Origin: Pelomonas sp047654805
Lineage (GTDB): Bacteria; Pseudomonadota; Gammaproteobacteria; Burkholderiales; Burkholderiaceae_C
DNA length: 64,000 bases
NCBI RefSeq assembly: GCF_047654805.1
Contig: NZ_JASGIV010000001.1
Coordinates: forward strand, 4,836,001 to 4,900,000
Reading direction: 5' to 3'
The notes beneath the pieces were generated by a model that saw nothing but the letters and a program-made list of their open reading frames with translations, was not told the origin of the DNA and ran no database searches. The position numbers and the translations under genes are program-made. Below are positions 8,991 to 15,959 of this stretch, in pieces (position 1 is the stretch's first letter; each line of letters opens with the position of its first letter).

Positions 8991-9655
8991 ACTCGCACCA
9001 GGCCGCGCCCCAAGCCTGCATCCTCGACCTCGACGGCACCCTTGTGGACACGCTGGGCGACTTCGTCGCCGTGCTGGGGCTCGTGCTGTCCGACCTGGAG
9101 CTGCCGCCGGTGACCCGTGACTTCGTCGAGCACACCATAGGCCGAGGCAGCGAGCACCTGGTACGCACCACGCTGGCCCAGGTGGGCGCCGACGCGGCGC
9201 TGTTCGACTGCGCCTGGGCGCTCTACCAGCAGCACTACGCCGCAGTGAACGGCGAGCACGCCGCGGTCTATCCGGGCGTCGTCGAGGGGCTGGAGGCGCT
9301 GCGCATCCGCGGCCTGCCGCTGGCCGTGCTGACCAACAAGCCGGCCGCGCCGGCACGCGAACTGCTCAGGCGCAAGGGGCTGGACGGCTACTTCCGACAC
9401 GTCTTCGGCGGCGATGACTTCGCGCGCAAGAAGCCCGACCCGCTACCGCTCATCAAGACCTGCGAGGCCCTCGGCACGCCGCCGGCGGCGACCTGGATGG
9501 TGGGCGACTCGCGCAACGACGCCGAGGCCGCGCGGGCGGCCGGCTGCCCGCTGGTGTTGGTGACCTACGGCTACAACCACGGCGAGGACATTCGCGCCGT
9601 GGCGGCGCTGCAGCACCTGGACCGTTTGGACACCCTGGCACTGCCTGCCGGCTGA
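8978..9655 (+). CDS. HAD-superfamily phosphatase, phosphoglycolate-phosphatase-like
   Basis: The 225-residue protein carries the HAD nucleophile motif DLDGT (Asp17 and Asp19), motif II LTNKP, the Lys of motif III near FARKKPDP and motif IV VGDSRNDAEAA. The helical cap between motifs I and II is that of the Gph/PGPase group, which dephosphorylates 2-phosphoglycolate or related phosphates in the cytosol. An in-frame stop at 8972 leaves TTG at 8978 as the only usual start codon before the catalytic aspartates, and these first codons lie inside a short direct repeat. The original 5' end may therefore have been replaced. Exact substrate unknown. Confidence 0.8.
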   Translation: MNSIHSHQAAPQACILDLDGTLVDTLGDFVAVLGLVLSDLELPPVTRDFVEHTIGRGSEHLVRTTLAQVGADAALFDCAWALYQQHYAAVNGEHAAVYPGVVEGLEALRIRGLPLAVLTNKPAAPARELLRRKGLDGYFRHVFGGDDFARKKPDPLPLIKTCEALGTPPAATWMVGDSRNDAEAARAAGCPLVLVTYGYNHGEDIRAVAALQHLDRLDTLALPAG

Positions 9656-9683
9656 GGCAAGCCGCACTCCAGCCCTCACGCAT

Positions 9684-10964
9684 TCATGGCGGCAGCTGGC
9701 GCTTACAGGCGTACATGGCAGCATCTGCCCGGGCCAGCAACTCCTCCACCTTTTTCCCGTCGGGGCCGTACAACGCCACTCCGATACTGGCGCTGATCGT
9801 GAGCCGGTGCCCCTGAAGCAGCAGGGGCTGGGCGAGGCGGCGCGAGACGCGGTCGCCGATGCGTTGCGCATCCAGCGGATCCTGCACCCCAGAGAGCAGC
9901 AGCAAGAATTCGTCGCCGGCCAGCCGGGCGACAAAGTCGGTCTCGCTGAGCGAATGGCGCAGCCGCTGGGCCACGGCGCGCAGCACCTCGTCGCCCGTCG
10001 CGTGTCCGAAGCTGTCGTTGATGCGCTTGAAGCGGTCCAGGTCGACAAACAGCAGCGCGAATCCCGGCGCACCCGCCGCGGCCATCTCGATCTCGCGACG
10101 CACGCGCTGCTCGGCGTGGCTGCGGTTGGGCAGGCCGGTCAGCGAATCGTGCAGCGCCATCTGCTGCAGCTCGGCGCGCTCCAGTTCGGCGGACAGGTCG
10201 CGAATCACGCCAACGAAGCGGATCGCAGTCTCGTCGCTGATGTCGGCCACCGTCAGGTGCATGGGGAACTTGCTTCCGTCACGGCGCTGCGCGGTCTCCA
10301 CGCGGCCGGTACCTATCATGCGCGGCAGCCCAGTGCGCAGGTAGTCCTCCATGTAGCGCGCGTGCTTGAGGGCATGGCGGCTGGGCATGAGCAGGCTGAC
10401 GTTCTGGCCGATGACGTCCTCGGCGCTCCAGCCGAACAGCCGCTCCGCGGCCCGGTTGAAGGAGCGCAGCGTGCCGTGCTCGTCGATGATGAGCACGCCC
10501 TCGGAGACACGGTCCAGCGCGCTGCCGCAGACACGACGCAACGACACCATGCGGCGAGCCGCAACCAACCGCTCGCGGAAGGCGCGGGTGGACAGCGGCT
10601 TTGCGAGGAAGTAGTCCACCAGGCCGCGCGCACGGCGCTCCAGCAGGTGCAGCAGCTCTGGGCTGCCGCCCAGCACCATGATCGGCAGCCAGTCCTTGAA
10701 GAGCTGGTCGCGCAGGCGCTCGACCAGCCCCACCAGCGCCTGGCGCCCGATGGCCTCGTCGATCAGCACCAGCTCCACCCGTGACTGCCGCACCTGCGAC
10801 TCGGCCGCACCCGCGCTGGCCGCATGCAGCAACTCCAGCCCCTGGCTGGCGCGCAACGGTCGCAGCTGCTGCAGCACCTCTTCGTCCGGCGACACGAGAA
10901 GCAGGCGCAGTGCTGTGCGGGCGGCGCCTTGCGCCTTGGACGGCGGCAGCGCGGAATCGGGCAC
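9684..10964 (-). CDS. Receiver-like / PAS / GGDEF (AGDEF) diguanylate cyclase-type protein
   Basis: The start is taken as GTG at 10964, 4 bp after the stop of the HD-GYP gene; a longer frame reaches 11147 but only overlaps that gene. The 426-residue product has a receiver-like domain (19-135, with Asp69 in LVLIDEA and Lys122 in AKP but no canonical acidic pair), a PAS domain (about 147-260, with YMEDYLRTG) and a GGDEF domain (about 270-420). The active-site signature reads AGDEF (349-353) and the inhibitory RxxD site reads SETD. Some AGDEF cyclases are active, so it probably makes c-di-GMP without product inhibition, but this is inference. It opposes the adjacent HD-GYP phosphodiesterase. Confidence 0.85.
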   Translation of the reverse strand: MPDSALPPSKAQGAARTALRLLLVSPDEEVLQQLRPLRASQGLELLHAASAGAAESQVRQSRVELVLIDEAIGRQALVGLVERLRDQLFKDWLPIMVLGGSPELLHLLERRARGLVDYFLAKPLSTRAFRERLVAARRMVSLRRVCGSALDRVSEGVLIIDEHGTLRSFNRAAERLFGWSAEDVIGQNVSLLMPSRHALKHARYMEDYLRTGLPRMIGTGRVETAQRRDGSKFPMHLTVADISDETAIRFVGVIRDLSAELERAELQQMALHDSLTGLPNRSHAEQRVRREIEMAAAGAPGFALLFVDLDRFKRINDSFGHATGDEVLRAVAQRLRHSLSETDFVARLAGDEFLLLLSGVQDPLDAQRIGDRVSRRLAQPLLLQGHRLTISASIGVALYGPDGKKVEELLARADAAMYACKRQLPP

Positions 10965-10968
10965 GGTT

Positions 10969-12051
10969 TCAGCCAGCGTCGGCGTCTTGGAAGTGATGTC
11001 TGATCTCCTGGACCCGATGTCGGTTGCGGCACAGGGCCGCCACCACGTCGGGATCGAAGTGCCGGCCGTCGTGGGCCTGGATGAACGCCAGTGCTTCGGC
11101 GAAGGTCCAGGCCGTCTTGTAAGGCCGCGTGGAGGTGAGCGCGTCAAGGACGTCGGCTACGGCCACGATGCGCGCGCTCTGCGGAATGTCTACACCGGCC
11201 AGGCCGCAAGGATAGCCGCCGCCGTCCCAGCGCTCATGATGATGGAGCGCGATCTCCGTGGCCATCGCCAGCAGTTCGTTGCCCTCGCCCTCGGGCGCAC
11301 GAAGGATGGCCGCGCCCTTGACGGTGTGCTCCTGCATGACCTCGCGCTCCTGCGGCGTCAACGGACCGGCCTTGAGCAGGATGGCGTCGGGGATCGCAAT
11401 CTTGCCGATGTCATGCAGCGGGCTGGCGTTGAGCATCAGCTCGCAGCGCTCCTCGTCCCAGCCCAGCTCGCGCGCCAGCAGCGCCGAAACGTGGCTCATG
11501 CGCAGAATGTGCGCGCCGGTCTCGTTGTCGCGGAACTCCGCCGCGCGCCCCAGCATGCGCAGGATCTGCAGCCGCGACTGGCGCAGCGCCGACGTGCGTT
11601 GCTGCACCGTGGCCTCCAGCTCGCTCTTTTGCTCCCGCAAGAGGTGGCGGTTCATGTGGCCCGTGGCGTGCATGCGGATGCGCAGCAGCAGCTCGTTGGT
11701 ATCGAAGGGCTTGGTGACGTAGTCGCAGGCCCCGGCCGACAGCGCGCGGACCTGATTGCCGCGGCGCGTGTCACCGCTGACGACGATGAGCGGCGGCATG
11801 TTGTCGCCGTAGCGCGCGCGCAGCACGTCCAGCACCTCCCAGCCGTCCATGTGCGGCATATCCAGGTCCAACAGCATCGCGTCGAAGCCGCGCGTCTCGG
11901 ACCAGGCCTTCAGCTCGCGCGGATCAGCCACCAGGGTCGGGGGCGCGAAGCCAGCCGACTGAAGCAGCTCGTCAAGCAGCGACAGCGTCGCCGGATCGTC
12001 GTCGACCACCAGCACGCGGCCGCCATGCAGCAACAGGCGCGACGGCAGCAT
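10969..12051 (-). CDS. Response regulator with HD-GYP c-di-GMP phosphodiesterase output (RpfG-like)
   Basis: The ATG at 12051 is preferred over a TTG at 12075 because it follows GGGAG at good spacing and lies one base after the chemoreceptor stop. The 360-residue protein has a receiver (about 11-130; DDD at 17-19, phospho-Asp62 in LLDLDMP, Lys114 in TKPFD), a coiled linker, and an HD-GYP domain with HDIGK at 213-217 and HHERWDGGGYP at 271-281, so all catalytic motifs are present. Such proteins hydrolyse c-di-GMP when phosphorylated. It lies between a PAS-chemoreceptor and a PAS-GGDEF gene with 1-4 bp gaps, forming a synthesis/degradation pair. No histidine kinase lies next to it. Confidence 0.92.
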   Translation of the reverse strand: MLPSRLLLHGGRVLVVDDDPATLSLLDELLQSAGFAPPTLVADPRELKAWSETRGFDAMLLDLDMPHMDGWEVLDVLRARYGDNMPPLIVVSGDTRRGNQVRALSAGACDYVTKPFDTNELLLRIRMHATGHMNRHLLREQKSELEATVQQRTSALRQSRLQILRMLGRAAEFRDNETGAHILRMSHVSALLARELGWDEERCELMLNASPLHDIGKIAIPDAILLKAGPLTPQEREVMQEHTVKGAAILRAPEGEGNELLAMATEIALHHHERWDGGGYPCGLAGVDIPQSARIVAVADVLDALTSTRPYKTAWTFAEALAFIQAHDGRHFDPDVVAALCRNRHRVQEIRHHFQDADAG

Positions 12052-12052
12052 C

Positions 12053-13594
12053 TCAAGACTCCCGGTAGACGGCAACCGCCTGGATCAACTGCTGCGCGCG
12101 CTGGTTCAGCTCGGCTGCTGCTGCGGCGCTCTGCGCCACCATGGTCATGTTCTGCCGCGTCAGGTCCTGCAGGCGATCCAGGTCCGCATGCACCTCCTGC
12201 ACGCCGCCGGCCTGCTGGGCGGACTCCGACGCGATCTCACCCACCAGGCGACTGACCTCGTTCACCTGCGCCAGGATGGCCTCGCCTGTCCGGTCGGCTG
12301 CGGCCACGCCTTCAGCGCTCTCGCCAATGTGGCGCAGCGAGTCCTCGACCAGCGAGCGGATCTCGCGGGCCGCCTGCGCGGAACTCTGGGACAGCGCACG
12401 CACCTCCTGCGCCACGACGGCGAAGCCACGCCCCGCCGGGCCGGCCCGGGCCGCCTCGACCGAAGCATTCAGTGCCAGCACATTGGTCTGGAACGCCAGA
12501 CCGTCGATGGTCGCGACGATGTCGGCGATGCGCTGGCTGGCCTGGCTGAGCTCGTTCATGCGCCTTACTGCGTCGCGCATCGCATCGCCGCCGCGATGCG
12601 CCACGGCGGCGGCCTGCTCGGCAAGCGTTCGTGCCTGCTGCGCCGAACGCGCGTTCGCCTCGCTGCTGCGCCCCAGCGCCCCGACCGCGTCGCCGGCCCG
12701 GCTCAGCTGATCCGCGGCTGACCGGCTGCGCGCGCTCACGTCGGCGCTGCCGGCCTTCACCTCGTCACTGGCCAGTACCAGCCGCTCCATCTGGCCCGCC
12801 ACGTCAGCCACCAGCGACCTGAGATTCAGGCCGGACTGGTTGACCGAACGCATCAGCAGCCCGAGCTCGTCCAGCCGCCCCAGTTCGCTGACGGCGATGG
12901 GCTCTCCGCTGGCCACGCGCGCCGCTTGCGCTGCGATGTGGCGCACCGGGCTCAGCACCTGCCGGCGCAGGAACGCCGTCTGCACGGTCACGGCCAGCAC
13001 CACGCCCACGGCAGCCGCCAACGGCGTCGCGCCAGCGAGCTGCACTGGCAGCAGCACCAGCAGCGCCGCCAGCACGCCGGCGAACAACAGCCGCGCCTGC
13101 AGCGACATCAGGCGCCAGGCGCTCAACGGCCTGAGCCAGTCCGAGCGGATGAGCAGGCCCTGGCGGAAGGTCCAGCCGCGCATCAGGCCTTCGCGAAAGC
13201 GCTGGTACAGCTGTTCGGCCTGCGCGACCTCATCGGCGCCCACCGGCGTGCGCACCGACATGTAGCCCCAGGGCCGTCCCGCCCGCCGCACCATCGTGGC
13301 GTTGGCCCGCACCCAGTAGAAGGCGCCGTCCTTGCGCCGGTTCTTGACCAGCGCCGACCATGACTGGCCGCGCTTGAGCGTGGCCCACATGTCGGCGAAC
13401 GCGGCGCGCGGCATGTCGGGGTGGCGCACCAGGTTATGGGGCTGCCCCACCAGCTCCTCGTGCGAGAACCCGCTGACCTCGGTGAAGACGCCGTTGGCAT
13501 AGACGATCCGGCTGTCCAGGTCGGTCGTCGACATCAGCGTCGCGCCCTCTGGCACCTTGTGTTCCTGCCGCGTCACGGGTTGGTTGTCTCGCAT
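12053..13594 (-). CDS. PAS-containing methyl-accepting chemotaxis protein (Aer-like)
   Basis: The 513-residue protein begins with a PAS domain (about 12-120) resembling Aer, including GFSHEELVGQPHNLVRHPDMP, followed by two hydrophobic segments (about 166-186 and 190-208), a HAMP-like linker and a cytoplasmic signalling domain with the hairpin-tip sequence LAFQTNVLALNASVEAARAG. It has no periplasmic sensor, so it senses an internal signal, probably redox state or oxygen through a flavin. The start ATG at 13594 follows GGGGAG. It is the first gene of a tight run with the HD-GYP and GGDEF genes, which suggests that motility bias and c-di-GMP are coordinated. The flavin cofactor is inferred by family only. 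Confidence 0.9.
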   Translation of the reverse strand: MRDNQPVTRQEHKVPEGATLMSTTDLDSRIVYANGVFTEVSGFSHEELVGQPHNLVRHPDMPRAAFADMWATLKRGQSWSALVKNRRKDGAFYWVRANATMVRRAGRPWGYMSVRTPVGADEVAQAEQLYQRFREGLMRGWTFRQGLLIRSDWLRPLSAWRLMSLQARLLFAGVLAALLVLLPVQLAGATPLAAAVGVVLAVTVQTAFLRRQVLSPVRHIAAQAARVASGEPIAVSELGRLDELGLLMRSVNQSGLNLRSLVADVAGQMERLVLASDEVKAGSADVSARSRSAADQLSRAGDAVGALGRSSEANARSAQQARTLAEQAAAVAHRGGDAMRDAVRRMNELSQASQRIADIVATIDGLAFQTNVLALNASVEAARAGPAGRGFAVVAQEVRALSQSSAQAAREIRSLVEDSLRHIGESAEGVAAADRTGEAILAQVNEVSRLVGEIASESAQQAGGVQEVHADLDRLQDLTRQNMTMVAQSAAAAAELNQRAQQLIQAVAVYRES

Positions 13595-13656
13595 CTGGCA
13601 CGACTCCCCTCGGAAAGGCCTTCATCCACGTTGACGTGGCCATCCCGGATCATGAT

Positions 13657-13692
13657 CGATATCAAACGATATTTCAAATACGTTTGATATCG
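13657..13692. promoter_or_regulatory. 12-bp perfect inverted repeat, operator-like
   Basis: The arms cgatatcaaacg (13657-13668) and cgtttgatatcg (13681-13692) are exact reverse complements separated by 12 bp of A/T-rich sequence. They lie 63 bp upstream of the chemoreceptor start in an unusually AT-rich spot. A dimeric regulator binding site is the simplest reading. The absence of a GC-rich stem and a T tract argues against an intrinsic terminator of the upstream gene. Confidence 0.65.
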
Positions 13693-13717
13693 AACAAACT
13701 TCTCGAACCAGAAAAGA

Positions 13718-14473
13718 CTATGAAGCGCGGCTTGGCAAGCCGTCGAGTTCGCCCTCGCGCACCCAGCGCGGCGCATCAAGGGCCGCCCGGCCCAGACCGC
13801 ACACCAGGCCATCGAGCTCCTGCCTGACTCGCGCCGCGCGCTGCTGCAACAGCAGGCCGGTGCCGCCTTCGCCCGCGAGCTGCCGGCAGGCGCCGACCAG
13901 GCCATGGGCCCCAAGCCGGCGCGCCACCTGCTCGAGCCGCGTCGCGGCGGCGGCGGCCTCCTGGGCCCGCCCTGCCAGCCAGCCGTGCACGGCCTCCTGC
14001 AGCAGCCTGCGGCCTTGCTGCTCGATCACCTGGGCCAGCCCGATGCGGGCCTCAAGCCCGGCGGCACCGAGATGCGCACCGAGCACCTCCCCCCCCAGCC
14101 GGCCTTCGGCGGCGGGCCGCTGGAGGGCCTGCAAGGCCTGGCGCAGCGCAGCCGCCGGCGTCGCCCAGTCGAATACCAGCGCCGCGCCATCAGCCAGCGC
14201 CTCGGCGGTGCGCGCCGCATCGATGCCTCGCGTCATCGCCAGCAGTGGCGGCAGGTCATGGGTGCAGTGGAAGGACCTCAGCAGCGTCAGCGTGTCCGCG
14301 GCGTAGTCCAGGTCGATGACAAGCAATGCCGCGGCCTCGCCTGCCGCCAGCCTCGCAATGGCCGCCTCGGCATCGACACAATATTCAGCGCGATAGCCAG
14401 CTTCATCCAACAAGCTGGCGAGAGTCCGCGTGCGCAACTCATCGGCCTCGACAATCAGCGCAGCCTTCCTCAT
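13718..14473 (-). CDS. Receiver-like protein with degenerate HPt-like C-terminal domain
   Basis: The ATG at 14473 is preferred to the GTG at 14479. The 251-residue product has an N-terminal receiver fold (about 3-118) with Glu9/Asp11 and Asp54 in VIDLDYA, but the conserved Lys of the KP motif is absent (FDWATP at 101-106). The C-terminal half is helical, and AATRLEQVARRLGA (176-189) aligns with the HPt consensus AHxLKGxxxxLGA without the phospho-accepting His. It may be a phosphorylation-dead or partly active adaptor in the neighbouring signalling cluster. It is followed by a 123-bp gap before the chemoreceptor gene. HPt assignment is by pattern only. Confidence 0.6.
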   Translation of the reverse strand: MRKAALIVEADELRTRTLASLLDEAGYRAEYCVDAEAAIARLAAGEAAALLVIDLDYAADTLTLLRSFHCTHDLPPLLAMTRGIDAARTAEALADGAALVFDWATPAAALRQALQALQRPAAEGRLGGEVLGAHLGAAGLEARIGLAQVIEQQGRRLLQEAVHGWLAGRAQEAAAAATRLEQVARRLGAHGLVGACRQLAGEGGTGLLLQQRAARVRQELDGLVCGLGRAALDAPRWVREGELDGLPSRAS

Positions 14474-14494
14474 AACCACATTGTCTGTATGGTT
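14474..14494. promoter_or_regulatory. Imperfect inverted repeat in divergent promoter region
   Basis: Arms aaccaca and tatggtt (6 of 7 complementary) flank a 7-bp spacer immediately upstream of the leftward receiver-like gene and 110 bp upstream of the marR-type gene. It is the right size for a MarR-family site, but the evidence is weak. Confidence 0.3.
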
Positions 14495-14603
14495 TAAGCA
14501 TCCGGCATCCCCGACCTGGGTGTCACGCAGGCGCGCCCCGGCACGCTATCGCTATCATTTCCTGCAGAAGTGCCGCCCACCCGCCCGTGTTCCGCACCAC
14601 CAT

Positions 14604-15068
14604 ATGCCCACGAACGACGCCTTGGACAGGCTCTACGACAGCCCGGACTTCCTGATCCGGCGCGCCCATCAGGTTGCCAGCGCCGCGTTCGCCGAAGCCT
14701 GCGCGGACCTGGACCTGACCCCCGCGCAGTACGCCACGCTGTTCGCTCTGCGCCACCGTGCGCCGATCAGCCAGAACGAGCTGGGCCGCGTGATCGCGCT
14801 GGACCGCGCCACGATGTCACTGGTGGTCCGCCTGCTGCGCGAGCGCGACCTGGTGAGCGCCGCCGACGACCCCACGGACAAGCGACGCAGCCTGCTGACC
14901 CTCACGCGGCCGGGGCGCCTGCTGCTGGCCCGGGCCGAGAAGGCCAGTTGGCGGGCCAGCGAAGACCTGCTGGCCGTGCTCAGCCCGGAGCAGGCGGCCA
15001 CGCTGATGGAGTTGCTTGGGCTGCTGACCAGCGTGCACCGACCGGGACCGTCACCGGCCCCGCAGTGA
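14604..15068 (+). CDS. MarR-family transcriptional regulator
   Basis: The ATG at 14604 gives a 154-residue protein of normal MarR length; a longer frame from 14430 would overlap the divergent gene's promoter. The winged helix includes LTPAQYATLFAL, the recognition helix region ELGRVIALDRATMSLVVRLL and the wing DPTDKRRSLLTLT, all diagnostic of MarR. These dimers bind palindromes near their own gene and are released by aromatic ligands or oxidation. The gene is divergent from the receiver-like gene and convergent with the chalcone-isomerase-like gene 18 bp away. Ligand and targets are unknown; no adjacent efflux or catabolic gene shows what it controls. Confidence 0.88.
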   Translation: MPTNDALDRLYDSPDFLIRRAHQVASAAFAEACADLDLTPAQYATLFALRHRAPISQNELGRVIALDRATMSLVVRLLRERDLVSAADDPTDKRRSLLTLTRPGRLLLARAEKASWRASEDLLAVLSPEQAATLMELLGLLTSVHRPGPSPAPQ

Positions 15069-15086
15069 GGTCAGGCCCTGGGGGCG

Positions 15087-15686
15087 TCAGCGCCGGCGTT
15101 CGCGCTTGACGCCCAGCAGCGAGTCCTTCAGGCCGTCGTCAGCAGGCTTGTCGCCCAGCCAGATGCGCAGCAGCGCACTGAAGAACTCGGGCTCCTTGAT
15201 GGTTTCGCCGATGGGCTTGCCGTTGAGCAGCACTGTGGAACCGATGCCGGGCACGTAGTCCACCGAGAAGTTCTCGCCGCTGTTGAGCTGCTTGCGGCTG
15301 GCAAAGACCTCGCTGAGCTTGAGGACGCCGTTGATGGACTTGGCGAACTCGTCGCGCGTCACGTTGGCCTCGATGCCCTTGGTGAAGAGCTTGCCCAACT
15401 CGTTGCCGTCGATGTCGCGCAGCATCTGGATGTGGATGCGCTTGGGGCCGGGCGTAGCCAGGACCTCTTGCGTGGTGCCGGCCTTGTGCGTCAGGTACAG
15501 CCCCGCCGTGTAGACCTTGACGACAAACTTGTAGCGGATGCCCGCGCCGTTGAGTTGCAGCTTCTGCCCGGCAAGATCGAGCGTCTGCTCGTACTTCACA
15601 TTGGCCACCTCGACGGCCTGGGCCTGGGCTCCCCCGCCACACAGCCCGGTTGCGGCCAGCAGTGCCGCGACGATGAATGCGCGCAT
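15087..15686 (-). CDS. Periplasmic chalcone-isomerase-like protein
   Basis: I use the ATG at 15686, which gives a 199-residue protein with a signal peptide (1-23, ending AQA); the frame extends further upstream without a sensible leader. The core (VKYEQTLDLAGQKLQLNGAGI, FVVKVYTAGLYL, LNGKPIGETI, FFSALLRIWLG) matches the chalcone-isomerase-like family of proteobacterial periplasmic proteins. Bacterial members generally lack the plant enzyme's function and their role is unknown; ligand binding is suspected. It is divergent from the trp leader region and convergent with the MarR gene. Confidence 0.8.
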   Translation of the reverse strand: MRAFIVAALLAATGLCGGGAQAQAVEVANVKYEQTLDLAGQKLQLNGAGIRYKFVVKVYTAGLYLTHKAGTTQEVLATPGPKRIHIQMLRDIDGNELGKLFTKGIEANVTRDEFAKSINGVLKLSEVFASRKQLNSGENFSVDYVPGIGSTVLLNGKPIGETIKEPEFFSALLRIWLGDKPADDGLKDSLLGVKRERRR

Positions 15687-15780
15687 GTCTCGCTCCGTTG
15701 TCGTGCCGCGATAGCGGCCTCTTCGCGAGGCGAAGTATGGCCCGAGAAGGTGAAAACCCGGCTGATACACTGACCCGATC

Positions 15781-15861
15781 ATGTTCATCACGCGCAAGCA
15801 CATCACGGGGTCGAGCGACCGGGGAGCCTGGCCCTGGCGTCGCTGGTCAGCCCTAGCCTGA
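15781..15861 (+). CDS. trpL: Tryptophan-operon leader peptide
   Basis: An ATG at 15781 opens a 26-codon frame that ends TGG CCC TGG CGT CGC TGG then SALA and stop TGA at 15859-15861, so the C-terminal end reads WPWRRWSALA. Three Trp codons within six codons, 98 bp ahead of trpE, is the hallmark of a transcription-attenuation leader: ribosomes stall here when charged tRNA-Trp is scarce. The frame is too short for most gene finders. The following 98 bp contains the alternating secondary structures expected for an attenuator. The sequence evidence is direct; regulation is inferred from the classical trp model. Confidence 0.85.
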   Translation: MFITRKHITGSSDRGAWPWRRWSALA

Positions 15862-15959
15862 TGCCGCTTGGCGCGCCCTGACGCGCTCCCGTACGCGTTG
15901 CCCGTTCACGAACCGGGCTGCACGCCAAGCCCTGAACACTGCCGTTTCAAGGTTTGACC
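15862..15959 (+). promoter_or_regulatory. trp attenuator / leader secondary structures
   Basis: Several mutually exclusive stems can be seen: arms gcttggcg (15866-15873) with cgccaagc (15923-15930), acgcg (15881-15885) with cgcgt (15894-15898), and cccg (15901-15904) with cggg (15914-15917). There is no run of T residues before trpE, so termination may be Rho-assisted, or the structure may instead occlude the trpE ribosome-binding site (AAGG at 15949-15952). Which stem is the terminator is not resolved here. Confidence 0.6.
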
